Positions 1 through 9,959 of a stretch of 64,000 bases of DNA are shown here, one piece after another. The first letter of the stretch is position 1. Each line of letters begins with the position of its first letter. The DNA lies in assembly GCA_027422505.1 (NCBI GenBank), contig JAPQWV010000006.1:10344501-10408500 (forward strand), given 5' to 3'. The position numbers and the translations under genes are program-made. Origin of the DNA: Craterostigma plantagineum. Its lineage: Eukaryota; Streptophyta; Magnoliopsida; Lamiales; Linderniaceae. The notes under the pieces were generated by a model that was not told where the DNA came from, did no database searches, and was given only the letters and a program-made list of their open reading frames with translations.

Positions 1-8
1 TCCGGTGA

Positions 9-1007
9 TACTCTAACGGTAAATTTATCGTTCTTCTCCTGTATGTTGATGATATGCTAATTGTCGGACAACATGCAGAGATGATTAGCGGGTTGAAGAA
101 AGATTTGTCAAAGACGTTTGACATGAAGGATTTGGGTTCGGCAAAGCGGATTCTCGGAATGGAGATTACCCGAGATCGAAAAGCTGGGAAATTATGGTTA
201 TCCCAGGAGCGCTATATTGAACGAGTTCTAGAGAGGTTCAATATGAAGGATGCTAAGCCAGTTAGCACGCCACTTGCCGCGCACTTTCAGTTGCGAAAGA
301 AATTCAGTCCATCAACAAATGAAGACGAAGAAGATGTCCCATATGTTCCATATTCATCGGCGGTCGGAAGTTTGATGTACGCCATGGTGTGTACAAGGCC
401 AGATATCGCTCATGCAGTTGGCGTTGTGAGTCGATATCTATCAAATCCCGGAAAGTTACATTGGGAAGCAGTGAAGTGGATCTTGAGGTACCTGAGAGGA
501 ACTTCCAAATTATGCCTAACATTTGAAAGTGGTAAATGTTTTCTTACAGGCTATACGGATGCTGATATGGCCGGTGATCTCGACAGCGGAAAGCCAACGT
601 CGGGATACATATTTACATTCTCAGGGGGAGCTATCTCATGGCAGTCGAGGTTACGGAAATGTGTTTCTTTATCAACTACTGAAGCGGAGTATGTTGCAGC
701 AACGGAAGCTGGCAAGGAGATGCTCTGGTTGAAGAGATTCCTTCAGGAGTTGGGAATTCAGCAGGAGGAGTACATAATATTTTGCAATAGTCAAAGTGCT
801 TTGGACTTGAGCAAGAATACTATGTACCATTCGAGGACGAAACACATCGATGTTCGTTATCATTGGCTCAGACTGGCTATTGAGGAGAAAGCGTTCAAGC
901 TGCAGAAGATCCACACAGACAAGAATGTTGCGGACATTCTAACGAAGCTTATTCCCAAGGAGAAGATTGAGTTCTGCGCCGGACAAGCCGGCATGGGCTA
1001 TCGCTGA
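9..1007 (+). CDS. Copia (Tork/TNT1-like) pol fragment: RT C-terminal half and RNase H
   Basis: C-terminal part of a Copia polyprotein, cut by the window edge. The frame is open from base 9 with no start codon of its own; an in-frame TGA at 6-8 suggests damage upstream. The RT active site YVDDM lies at about 42-56. It is followed by the RT connection motifs (MKDLG, GSLMYAM, TRPDIA) and an RNase H domain with the TDAD motif at about 550-560, STTEAEYVA and SRTKHIDVRYH. The frame ends at TGA 1005-1007, and the polypurine tract and LTR follow within 50 bp, as expected for the 3' end of Copia pol. The YVDDM and GSLMYAM forms fit the Tork/TNT1 clade. RT copies element RNA into cDNA and RNase H removes the RNA. 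The part seen is uninterrupted, but activity cannot be judged from a fragment. Confidence 0.9.
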   Translation, partial: YSNGKFIVLLLYVDDMLIVGQHAEMISGLKKDLSKTFDMKDLGSAKRILGMEITRDRKAGKLWLSQERYIERVLERFNMKDAKPVSTPLAAHFQLRKKFSPSTNEDEEDVPYVPYSSAVGSLMYAMVCTRPDIAHAVGVVSRYLSNPGKLHWEAVKWILRYLRGTSKLCLTFESGKCFLTGYTDADMAGDLDSGKPTSGYIFTFSGGAISWQSRLRKCVSLSTTEAEYVAATEAGKEMLWLKRFLQELGIQQEEYIIFCNSQSALDLSKNTMYHSRTKHIDVRYHWLRLAIEEKAFKLQKIHTDKNVADILTKLIPKEKIEFCAGQAGMGYR

Positions 1008-1042
1008 GGCGATAGGAGATCTCCCCCGCATAATGAATGAGG

Positions 1043-1057
1043 CTGGAGGGGGAGAAT
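1043..1057 (+). other. polypurine tract of the left-edge Copia element
   Basis: A purine-rich run (GGAGGGGGAGAA core) directly before the TGTTGG start of the LTR. This is the plus-strand primer position in LTR retrotransposons. The element C copies have a very similar tract before their LTRs. Confidence 0.75.
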
Positions 1058-1697
1058 TGTTGGTCCAGCCTGCCAACGAAGACCGCCGCCAGAAGAAAAC
1101 AAAGAAAAAAATATAAAATATAATTATAATATTTTATTATAATATTATTTTATATATATAATAAAATAATGAAGGGCTGATATTGAAGGGCGACGCGGCG
1201 GATTCGTGGCCACCCGTTTTGAGAGGTACAGAAGAGCTGAAGACATCTATAAATAGGCTGAGGATTCTTCAGTGATTATCATCACAAGCTCATTCGAGTT
1301 TTACTATATAGAGAGAGAAGTAGTTCGAGTGAATTGTGAGGATATCAGTTCAAGGAGAAACTGATAGGGTTCCACATCCACAGAGAGGTGTGAGGTAAAC
1401 ACGAGTGGTAAAAGTGAGATAGTAAAAACTCGAGGGTTGTAATTTTTACTATAGTGAAGATTTTGCCGACTAGGCCGTGGTTTTTCCCTCTTCGTTAACA
1501 GAGGGTTTTCCACGTCAAAATTCTGGTGTTCTTTCTTACCTTACGGTAATTTTGTTTTTACCGTGGTAGTTACTGTGCGGGTCCCACAAATTTAACCCGT
1601 GGGTCCCACTTCTTCCGATCGTCGTACCGAGCCAAATCAGGACCTGTTCCGCTGCGGGGCCCACTGACCACCGCGGGGCCCACCACCATTCCCAACA
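1058..1697 (+). repeat. 3' LTR of the left-edge Copia element
   Basis: A 640-bp long terminal repeat bounded by TGTTGG and CCCAACA, placed just after the polypurine tract. A TATA-like CTATAAATAG lies at about 1249-1258, followed by the GGCTGAGGATTCTTCAG segment shared with the element C LTRs. The U5-like part holds a GTGGTTTTTCCCTC / GGGTTTTCCACGT pair typical of Tork LTR ends. No second LTR is in the window, so the target duplication (expected GGAAA after 1697) cannot be tested. The LTR is homologous to, but clearly diverged from, the LTRs of array C at 36425-57020. Confidence 0.85.
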
Positions 1698-2837
1698 GGA
1701 AAGCTAAAACGAGACTCGATATTTGTATTTATTTATTATTTAATCTGAATGCAAAAATATAGGTGTAAGCCTGAGTAAATGACCGTATGTTCCGGAACTC
1801 CTATGTTGCCCATATGTATAATCTGCATAGGTAGTCGAATAAGAATAGGTATTAGAAATAAACAAATGACCGATATTCAATATCTAAAAATCTACTTACT
1901 CTCAAACCTTCGAAGAAACACAAATACACACACATCGGAAGCCACCGCAACGAAAACCACATAATCAACCGTTTAATTTATAAAACGAATTGAACCGCCT
2001 AATCAGCCGATTAAGCAGCCTGTTTTGGACTTAATCAGCGATTAGACCGCCTAGTCAGCCAAATACTAAATAAATAATTTAAAATTTTAAGACACAAAAT
2101 AAGTGCTTAATTAATTAAAAAAAGTGTCACCTGCCACGTGCTTTATAAACATGGCAAGGCAGGTATAGTGATTTCTAACTGATGGTTCAGTGGCTATATA
2201 TAGAAAAGATTCCCACCTCACTCCATGTTTTTAATCGGTGTAGGACATTCAATTCCTTTAGGACTAATAGTATATTATTATCTTTGGATTTAATGGGTCC
2301 ATCATCCCAAGGCCCAACCTGATCCAAACCAGGCATTAAATTAAATAATTATATTTTTTGAAAATGCATTTTGGTATCCAATCATCGGCCAAATTGTCAC
2401 TTTTAAATTATAATAGTGAAAAATAATTTGTTTCATGTACTAGCATAATAATTTGAAATATAAGAAATATATAAACACATAAAATCGAATAACTATCTCT
2501 GACACCATCCCTAACATGTCATTTTTGTACTAATTTTATTTTATTTGATTGTTGGGATTGATATTATTTGTTTTGAATTTTTAGATAAATTACATATACT
2601 ATATTTTGAAAGAGTGTTAAGCATATTAGATATATAAATAAATAATAAAAAATAAAAGACCGCCTAATTCCTGGCTAGAAACCACCTAGGCGATAGGCCC
2701 CCCTCGGGCGCCCGACTCGCGCCTAGCGAATTTTACATCATTGTGTGTATTTATACATATTATATATTATAGTGTGTATATATATATATATATAGTATAT
2801 ACAATATATACTAATATACACATATATATAGAGAGAG
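1698..2837. other. non-coding stretch without recognisable gene; CGCCTA-rich motifs
   Basis: No credible reading frame. The stretch is AT-rich, with two GC-rich patches built on CGCCTA/CCTAGGCG words at about 1993-2055 and 2657-2735, about 600 bp apart. They share AGACCGCCTA and could be the ends of an unclassified decayed transposable element, but I see no clear terminal inverted repeat or target duplication. An AT dinucleotide tract lies at about 2758-2830. Confidence 0.4.
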
Positions 2838-3478
2838 AGGGTTCATCCATTATGTGAGTTCCAATCTATTCCATCAACACTTCACATGTCGAAAGATGTG
2901 AAGAAGGACAGCATCGTCTTTAGAGCAGCATATTCTAGCAACATTCATATTTAACACACAAAGAAAACCATAAACTTCAGTGAAATATGAAGTTAAAAGT
3001 TCTTATACCAACTTAAATGCAAGATTACAATAAAATACCTGATAATCACTTAGAGGTGTCTTTCATCCAAATTGCTTTTTCTTCTTGCTTTGTTCAAACC
3101 AGTTCCAAGAATTTTCTGTAGCATCATCGAAGCACAAAGGGGTTAAATAGGCATTTTATTTTCGGATAAACCACTTGGGATGCAGATAAAATAAAGAATT
3201 AAATTAAGAGTTACCTCTGCTAGACGAGAAAGCCCACCGGTTTTCTCTTAATAGATATGTTGGATATCAAGGAGCACCTCGAAACGCTTGAAACAATCCA
3301 AGTTGCTATATGACATAGCAAGTTGCTTCGCATCCCATCTGAGAACGTACCCTACATTATGGAGAAGGATCAACTAAAAAGTAGCCTAATGAAGATGGAT
3401 TGACTCAATTTCATTAGGACAACGACTCATTTAAAAAATAATTTGGTATATACTATAATATATATATAGTGTATATAA

Positions 3479-3541
<63 letters not shown>

Positions 3542-4150
3542 TAGAGACAGAATGTTCATACAATATGTAATTTCCAATCTATTCCGTCACAAGACTTCAC
3601 ATGTCGAAAGATGTGAAGAAGACAACATCGTCTTAAAGCAGCATATTCTAGCTACGTTTATATTTGACACACAAAGAAAACCATAAACGTTAGTAAAATA
3701 TGAAGTTAAAACTTCTTATACCAACTTAAATGCAAGATTACAATAAAATACCTGATAATCACTTAGAGGTGTCTTTCCTCCCGATTGCTCTTTCTTCCAG
3801 TTTTGTTCAAACTAGTTCCAAGAATTTTCTGTCGCATCATCATAGCACAAAGGGGTTAAATAGGCATTTTATTTTTGGATAAACGACTTGGGATGCAGAT
3901 AAAATAAAGAATGAAATTAAGAGTTACCTCTGCTAGACGAGAAAGCCCACCGGTTTTCTCTTCATAGACATGCTGGATATCAAGGAGCACCTCTAAGCGC
4001 TTGATACAATCCAAGTTGCTATATGACATAGCAAGTTGCTTCGCATCCGATCTGAGAACGTACCCTACATTATGGAGAAGGGTCAACTAAAATGTAGCAT
4101 AATGAAGATGGATTGACTCAATTTCTTTAGGACGACTCATCTAAAAACAA
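2838..4150. repeat. 713-bp tandem duplication of the last exonuclease exons
   Basis: Two diverged direct copies, about 2838-3400 and 3551-4113, hold the same three exons and introns. Every exon border I located is offset by the same 713 bp: 3351/4064, 3215/3928, 3115/3828, 3039/3752, 2938/3651. The left copy has a TAA inside the LLDIQH exon where the right copy reads GAA. AT and AG simple repeats lie between the copies. Confidence 0.85.
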
Positions 4151-4791
4151 ACCTGTAATGAAGATGAAATATTAAGTTTCTTACCAAGTTTTAATATGCA
4201 TGGAGAATGTAATACGCGTGCAAACCATTCATCTAAGACTCGCGGCACGCCTCCATAGAGCTTGATCGGGTCAAATATATAAACTCTTTTCTCTTGGGAG
4301 ATTTGCATGATAGAAACCTGCAGTTTTGATGCAGGAAAACCCGCTTATCCGAAACCAAGTTGATTGGTCGGTAAAGCTTGAGATATTACTTGGAAAAATA
4401 GCTAAATTTACCTTAGAAGGTGGGTTACCCTTGACATACGTAGGCTTCCATTCACAGTCGAGCCCCAACTTCGCATTTCTGGATATAGCATATGGCATCA
4501 CGCAACTTGCCACTTCATCGACCCAATATACATCTTCAATTGACATTGATAGCTCATGGAGGTTCAAATAGCGATCATGCACAATATTTTCTGGTTCAAC
4601 AACAAATTAGGTTATTCACAATAACACCCTAAATAAGATGAATAATAGACTAACTTTTGTGTCCTTCGAGTCAAATACAGCCGAGAAGTGAAGACATTGA
4701 GCAATAAAAGACACTGGTTCGGCATGCGGATTTTTACTTAAAACTAATTTTACAGCCTTTTCAAGTGGTCGACGAGCGTTGCTTCGTGTTC
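2845..4791 (-). pseudogene. Mut7-like 3'-5' exonuclease pseudogene, exonuclease-domain exons
   Basis: Minus-strand exons of a plant Mut7-like (DEDD superfamily) 3'-5' exonuclease, read from high to low coordinates with plausible GT-AG borders: 4791-4655 (motif FIAQCLHF), 4590-4412 (LGLDCEWKPTYVKG, carrying the DxE metal-binding motif), 4317-4185 (VSIMQI, then IFDPIKLY and LHSPCILKL), 4064-3928 (SDAKQLAMSY and LLDIQHVYEEKTGGLS), 3828-3752 (KILGTSLNKT) and 3651-~3555 (LEYAAL then LLHIFRHV). The family degrades nucleic acid 3' to 5'; a cellular role is not inferable here. It is broken: frameshifts near 3770 and in the LEYAAL exon, and a second copy of the last three exons downstream, in which the LLDIQH exon has a TAA. 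Upstream exons lie beyond element A. Confidence 0.8.
3440..3547. repeat. (TA)n then (AG)n microsatellite
   Basis: A TATA-rich run at about 3440-3500 passes directly into an uninterrupted AG run at about 3501-3533. It sits between the two 713-bp duplicated copies, and a shorter version (TATATAGAGAGAG) lies before the left copy at about 2822-2838. Confidence 0.85.
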
Positions 4792-4859
4792 CTGACAAAT
4801 GAGATATATAATTCCTTAAGAACCAATCAGATGTGAAGGAGACCAACAAACTTGCTGGC

Positions 4860-6052
4860 AGCGACGGAACCAGAAGTTGTAACTTGGGGAGTCAGATGTT
4901 TAAACAAAATAATACGAAAGATTAGGTCCGCGGTAAAATCGTGAGACATCTTATATACGTTTTACATAATATGTTTATTATATACCTGATAATAAATTGC
5001 ATATTGTAATTAATGAAGAAACAATAAATTTTGATCAAAGTATACATTGAAATCATAAGAAACGTTTAGTTCTTCGCATAATCGTTAAATGTTTTTTAAA
5101 TACATTTTTTGCATATTAATTACATATTGTTATTAATGACAAAATGATACATTGTAACTTAGTACGATTAAAACACAATCATAAGCAGCGTCTAGCCCGT
5201 GGTCTAATCTTCAAAATGTATTTTATACGTTTTGCATAGATTTTTATTACACATATGAAAAAATAATTCCATATTGTAATCAATAATAATATTATGAGTT
5301 ATAAGTTTAGAGATAAATAAACGTTTATACAAAATAATAAAAACGTCAAGCTCTATGTAAATCTGAATGTGTCTTATATATGTTTTTCATAACATATATT
5401 ACATAAATAATAATAGGGGAATAATAAAAATTATAACTTGAAAGAGTCGAAAAATGCTTTCAAAACGACGTTTTCATAACATGTTCCTTTTATGTGTGCA
5501 AACAAAATTTATAATGTAATGGAAAATGTTTTAGTTGAATAAGAATTCAAATTACTTAACATAATTCAAAATGATAAAATTTAAATATACATCTTTTTAT
5601 TATTAATTTAAATTTCACTAAAATATGGTTAGTATACTTAATCTTTTTTGAAATGAAACATAGTCATGAGATTGATTATGCCAATACTTAAGTTCTGGTG
5701 GTTTGAGGCTATTGTTCTTGTGCCTTAGCATCCTTGTTGTGTGTTGGGCTGTAATTTGTTGTACAAGATTTGGTAATTAGTGGATTTTAGACAGTTTGGT
5801 CTCATTTTGGAAAGGGGTTTTCCACGTTATATCATCGTGTTCATTTTCATTTCGTTGCCCTATTTCTGTTGTGTTACTGTTTCTTGCGCCATCCGATCCT
5901 ATCACAGCTAGATCTCATAGCCCTTTTTCTTGTCAGCCTCTCCACGTATCTGCACATATGAAATATATTATACAACATTTCAAGCTAGGGCTAAACGCAA
6001 TAATTGATGGAAAACATAAAATGAGATTTTACTCGTCTTCACTCATGTAGTG
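4860..6052. other. AT-rich spacer with remnant of a Copia LTR end
   Basis: No gene. The left end (CAGCGACGG, then AACTTGGGG) resembles the edge of a dispersed plant repeat, but no matching inverted end was found. At about 5760-5860 lies a relic like the R-U5 part of a Tork LTR (GGGTTTTCCACGTTATATC). It is also present in the paralogous spacer at about 20765-20880, so it predates the tandem duplication. Confidence 0.45.
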
Positions 6053-6143
6053 GAGAGTTCTGGGAACTCTTGCTGCATATTGTTTTGCTTTAAAATAGTC
6101 AAAGCTTTTCCTAACAATTTCCTATCACGACGTGCAGAGACAT
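6053..6143 (-). pseudogene. exonuclease pseudogene, 3' piece of the exon split by element A
   Basis: Read on the minus strand this continues the exon at 19273-19420 across element A. It contains NNMQQEFPELSTT, which fits the helical N-terminal region of Mut7-like exonucleases, and the paralogous exon at 21053-21280 matches it closely. The last five bases, GACAT, are the target duplication of element A. A frameshift precedes the NNMQQEF segment. Confidence 0.65.
6139..6143. other. target-site duplication GACAT (left copy) of element A
   Basis: GACAT directly before TGTTGACCC; the second copy follows the other LTR at 19268-19272. The empty paralogous site at about 21127 carries GACAT once. Confidence 0.95.
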
Positions 6144-6448
6144 TGTTGACCCTTATTTTACCAAACAAGGATCAAAAGATTGGTTTGAATGTGTAAAACG
6201 TGAAGAACACCTTGAGTGTGTGTGTTAATGTGTGTTTTTTAATCTAACGTACAAGGTGGCTTACCTTTCAATACTTTTGATAAAAATCCTAATTAGGGTT
6301 ATTTGGGCTTTATATACCACACTTGATTGGTATATTAAAGCCCAATACAAAACTATGACTAAATATCATAAGTTACCCCAAACTATTACAACCCAACACA
6401 TTAACCCAAGATTACATAATTAAAGGATGCTACAAAATATTCCTAACA
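6144..6448 (-). repeat. 3' LTR of element A
   Basis: A 305-bp LTR, the left one and therefore 3' for this minus-strand element. It differs from the 5' LTR at only three positions that I can see, near the outer end (A/G), at about 6288 (T/C) and about 6324 (C/T). A TATA box in element sense (TATATAAAG) lies at about 6308-6316. Confidence 0.95.
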
Positions 6449-6459
6449 ATCTCCCCCTT
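6449..6459 (-). other. polypurine tract of element A
   Basis: In element sense AAGGGGGAGAT directly abuts the 3' LTR. The same tract, with the same spacing, precedes the 3' LTR of element B at 38750-38760. Confidence 0.85.
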
Positions 6460-7108
6460 AGCATCCTTTTTGCTTTGATGTCCTTTGCGTCTTCTTCTTC
6501 TTGGGTTTCTCCACAGCATCAATCGATTTCCTGAGTCCAAGTCTGAACTCGTAAGATCGTATCGTTCGTCGTAAGGATAATCGATCGTTGATGATGTTGA
6601 TCAGCTTCTCGTACTTCTCCTGGGCTTCTGCTTCTTCGTTCCTTAGCTTCTCCAGAATCCATTCGAGTTTCACCCGAATAATTAGTAGCGTCCCATCGCT
6701 GAATTTGGCAATCTCGGATGCTTTCATCAGCCTCTTTTCTCCTTTGTAATTGGTGTAGACCACTGATGGATCGTCGTCATCATTGATTATGTGGCCGTCA
6801 CCAAGACTTGAGTCGGGGACTTCGAAGGATGGCTTCGTGAGATTCACCCTTTTCATGTTGCTTTCCACCGCCATTTGAAGATCGTGAGTCGAATTGAACT
6901 TGATTTGGCGCATCATAAATCGCTTAAGAGCAACATAACCTACTTTCAAGTCTGGATTCTGGAGTGTTCCAAGAAATCTGAAGCTGAAAAGTATCCGATC
7001 AACATCTTCACCTCGGATGTAGGAGAGATCGCCTTCAGTCAATTCCTCAACCGTTCCATCTTCTCGCTGCACTTTGTAGATTGGAAACTCATAGTAGTCG
7101 AGACGACC
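6458..7108 (-). pseudogene. Element A extra ORF, C-terminal segment (unknown function)
   Basis: Last part of the long reading frame between pol and the 3' LTR. It is in the same frame as the segment at 7109-8428, separated only by a TGA at 7109-7111. It carries EELTEGDLSYIRGEDV, RFMMRQIKF, HDLQMAVES and near the end YEFRLGLRKS; each has a counterpart in element B (EELSESDLPYLPADEV, RFMMRQVKY, HDLQMALES, FEHALGLRRS). The tail is lysine-rich. The last bases overlap the polypurine tract. No catalytic motif, signal peptide or membrane segment is evident. The helical, basic C-terminus would suit nucleic-acid or protein binding, but that is only a guess. Confidence 0.6.
6625..6694 (-). repeat. 70-bp segment duplicated into pol (donor copy)
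   Basis: This 70-bp stretch of the extra ORF is repeated without a mismatch at 12395-12464 inside the RT region, in the same orientation. Here it is in its natural reading frame (LRNEEAEAQ helix region), so this is the donor. Confidence 0.9.
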
Positions 7109-8428
7109 TCACCGAACTCCCAAGATCTTGCTGATTCTGGGCTTTTCCTTCTCTTCTCTTCTAAGAACGTTAACATCTGTATCTTTTGCTCTCCACACAA
7201 GCCCTCTACGAAGAGAGAGCAAGTATCGTATAGCAGTTGGTCTAGGAAGATGAGTTAGGCCTCTTAGACTCAGCTCGTCTAGCTCCTTGATCCTATCCTC
7301 CTTCCTCCAAATCCTTCTCCGTATCTCTTCTTGATATGGTGCTATCACTTTGAGATTTTCCCACGGCGGCGTCTGTTCTTTCCTTATCTTCGATTTCGAG
7401 GGGGGGCACTCCTTATCGACGACAACGTGTTTGAGAAGCTCTGGAAGTTCTGGAATGTCTGCTTCGTAATCTTCACCTTCTTGGAGCTCATCATCGTCGA
7501 TAAGTGCTAGGTCAACATTTGCCTTCATCAAGAAGTATCTGGCGTTGTCCAGTAAGCCCTTGGCCAAGGCTGGATGCATCGGCTTTGTTAACCAATCGTC
7601 GTTGAAGATGTACTTCTCTACCGCTGAGTGTGGGTTGTAAAGTGTTTCGAGAGATAGAGTAGGTGAGGATGGAGGATCAGAGGGAGTTCTTGGGTTTGTA
7701 AGGCTAGGCAGTGATGGACTCACGGTTGATGAGGCGATCGTTTGGGTTGTATTGGTAGTAGTTCGGGTAGATTTTCTGGTTTGGGTGGGTGTAGGTGGTT
7801 TTGTTCTGGTGGATGTTCGGGTGGTTCTAGGTTGCGGTTGTGGCTGCGACGGAGGCCCTGTCCCTTGTGTCTTCTCCCCCTCGGGACGATCCCCACCGTC
7901 AGGATCGTCACGTGATTGTCGGGATGACTGGGCCTCGCTGGAGTTAGGCGGGTTGAAAGGAAGCTCCAGACGTCTGAGGACCTCCGCTTCATATGCAGTG
8001 AGCGTCGGTGCGGAACGGAGTCGGGCCAGTAGAACGTCGATCAGTTCTGGAATGGGTACGTTCCACGGTCCTTCCTCAGCGCGAGGAGTTGGGTCAGGTT
8101 GTGGGATTATGACTTCGGTTACGGGGGCTTTGCCTTTGTCTCGAGTGGATGTCCCAATTGCGTTGTAGACTTGGGCCATGATTGTGTCCTCGAGTCCTTT
8201 TGCAAACTCTGTGAGGCGCTCAGTTAGCCTGTCCTCCGTCACGAACGGGGAAAGTAACCGGACGGAGTCACTGAGACGTTCCGTCGTCACAACATCAGTA
8301 GAGGGTACTGATGTGCCGCCCGTTTGCACAGGACTTAAACCGAGGCCACGGAGGCTCATCGTTGACATCAAAGCTGAGACGAACTCAGATTGATGGCCCA
8401 AGGTCGTAGCTGCAGTGATGTAGATCAC
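7109..8428 (-). pseudogene. Element A extra ORF, middle segment (P/S/T-rich linker)
   Basis: Open for about 440 codons. The first half is rich in Pro, Ser, Thr and Arg (low complexity, about 8160-7640) and probably disordered. The second half holds a compact block with LIDDDELQEGEDYEADIPEL, whose counterpart in element B is IIEDDELQEGEDYERDIPN at 39780-39730. It is joined to the preceding segment by a frameshift at about 8385-8428 and to the following one by a single TGA. No known domain is recognised. Confidence 0.6.
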
Positions 8429-9194
8429 TAAGATCTAGAGGTGCAGAGTCTATTGGTAGTGTCCTAGAAAGTGAAGAAATTATGGAGGGTGAGGGCACTA
8501 GACTCGTAGTGATCAAGGAAGGTGCAGTCTGAGGCGGAGTACTGCTTGTTACATCAACCATCTCCGAGCGAGGTGGTGACGAATGACGTGGCACCTCGTG
8601 AATATGTGAAACAATCATCTGTTGGGAGATGATTGAGTGGCTGGGGAGGGTAGTTTGCGCGATTGGACCCGATGTCGCGACTTCTACTCGGGGGAAGACA
8701 AGGTCATCCCCTGTACCTATGGGCTCGGTCCGGCTTATTAGTGGAGTAGTTGGTTTCGGAGGACGGTCGTGTTTTTGCTTTGTACGCCGTTCCTGTTGTC
8801 CTCCTCGGTCATCCCCTTTGGTTTTGCGCTTTCGTTTAGGCCGTGGGGATGAGGAGCTTCCTAGACCTACATTTGGCTGTGGGGGTTGGCTTGTCCCTGG
8901 GTTAGGTTCAACTGGGTTTTGTTGAGCCACGGGGACGTCGTCGAGGTTGTTGGCTCGTATATACTTGCGTAGCTCCGGCTCATTTGGATCGAGGAGGCGA
9001 AGTAAGTAGTCTGGGATGATCATGGCCTCCTGATCGATTTTGCTCTTCGTCGATTGAATTTTTATGAGCTTTGGAGACTGATAACCCTCGTCTCTCGATC
9101 GGCGTTCGATTTCGGGATGAAGATCCACGAAATGTTGGACGATGACGGGCAGCCACCGTAAGTAAGGGAGCACCGGCTTCGTTGATCCAAGGCC
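8385..9194 (-). pseudogene. Element A extra ORF, second segment
   Basis: Continues in the same frame as the N-terminal segment after a TGA at 9195-9197. It starts with a block containing LPYLRWLPVI and LLRLLDPNEPELRKYI, then becomes basic and proline-rich, with a KRKRKTKGDDRGG stretch near 8800 that resembles a nuclear localisation signal. It ends in a frameshift near 8400, after which the reading continues at 8428-7109. Function unknown. Confidence 0.55.
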
Positions 9195-9800
9195 TCACCT
9201 TCGCAGTTGATCAAGTATGTCCGACCAGATTAGTTGTGCGACATCATAATTTTTGTTGAACACAATCCCATGGAAGATAAGCATGATGTTCCGGTTGCAC
9301 TTGTCGGACCCGGAGTGCTTTGGCGAGAGGCACTTGTTGACAATGAGAAACAGAGTCCTCCAAGGTGCAGGGATGTCTTTGGCAGTGAACTCAGGTAAAT
9401 GTATGGTGTTTTGGGCGTTAGGTTTGTGGCCCATGAATAGGAAGTCCCTGATTAGGTCGTCGTTGGAGTGATGGGGATCATATAGGAGTGAATGAGGTAG
9501 GTTTAGTATGGAACGGAGTATGGTTGGATTAAAAACAACTATGGTGTTGTCGATTATGGCGGAAAGGGCGGTTGTTTTTGGGTTATTGGTTGGTTTCTGA
9601 AGGGTAGACCAAAATTGTTGCACATACACTTCAGGGACTACCTCGGTGATGTTTAGGGCGGTTCTTAGAGGGTGGTTTGCGAGGATTTTAATAATGATAG
9701 GATCTGGGCACGAGGTATTATCAAAGTCCAGTTGATGGTTGTTGGGTGTTCTCTGTGCCCAGTCCTTGGAGGCGAAAATCTCATCAATTTGTCGCACCAT
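9195..9800 (-). pseudogene. Element A extra ORF, conserved N-terminal domain
   Basis: Chosen start is the ATG at 9800 (MVRQIDEIF); an upstream ATG at 9860 is in frame but its extra residues lack a match in element B. The domain matches the element B protein at 42230-41376 over its whole length: VYVQQFWSTLQ against VYLQQFWGCIQ, CLSPKHSGSDK against CLSPKHAGLDK, IFHGIVF against IFHGIAF, QLIWSDI against QLIWNDV. I recall similar unnamed frames downstream of Copia pol in asterid genomes, but know no named family or function. It ends at a TGA in the context AAGGTGAGG, where B has no stop. Confidence 0.65.
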
Positions 9801-9959
9801 TTTGGTAGATCTGCAAGATAAGTGCAATGGATTAGTGGAAATCGCACCATTTTGGATCAAGATAAGTTGTGCAATTCGTTGTTAAGCATGTTAGGACTTA
9901 GAAAATTTTGGCAAAATATTGGCAACAATTGAAATTGGATTAAGTTAGCGGCGAAAGTG

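Larger units (their letters stand above)
4655..6143. repeat. ~1.86-kb tandem repeat unit R1 (left part; continues 19273-19640)
   Basis: The sequence from the exon at 4655-4791 through an AT-rich spacer to 6143 recurs at about 19650-21130 and, shortened, at about 21500-22210. Anchor words are TCCTTCGAGTC (4667; 19651 with one change; 21501), CTTGCTGGCAGCGACGGA (4852, 19829, 21678) and TCAAGCTAGGGC (R1 and R2). With element A removed, the anchor spacing is about 1.86 kb. Element A lies inside this unit. Confidence 0.8.

Noticed and set aside
1960..2735. Possible DNA transposon bounded by CGCCTA-rich ends
   Set aside because: No convincing inverted repeat, transposase or target duplication; kept only as a described stretch.
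4852..4905. Possible transposon terminus (GCAGCGACGGAACCAG, AACTTGGGG)
   Set aside because: The sequence recurs in the tandem units, but no opposite terminus or duplication was found, so it is not called as an element.
7752..8168. Val/Gly-rich plus-strand frame of 138 codons
   Set aside because: Antisense shadow of the P/T/R-rich linker of the element A extra ORF.
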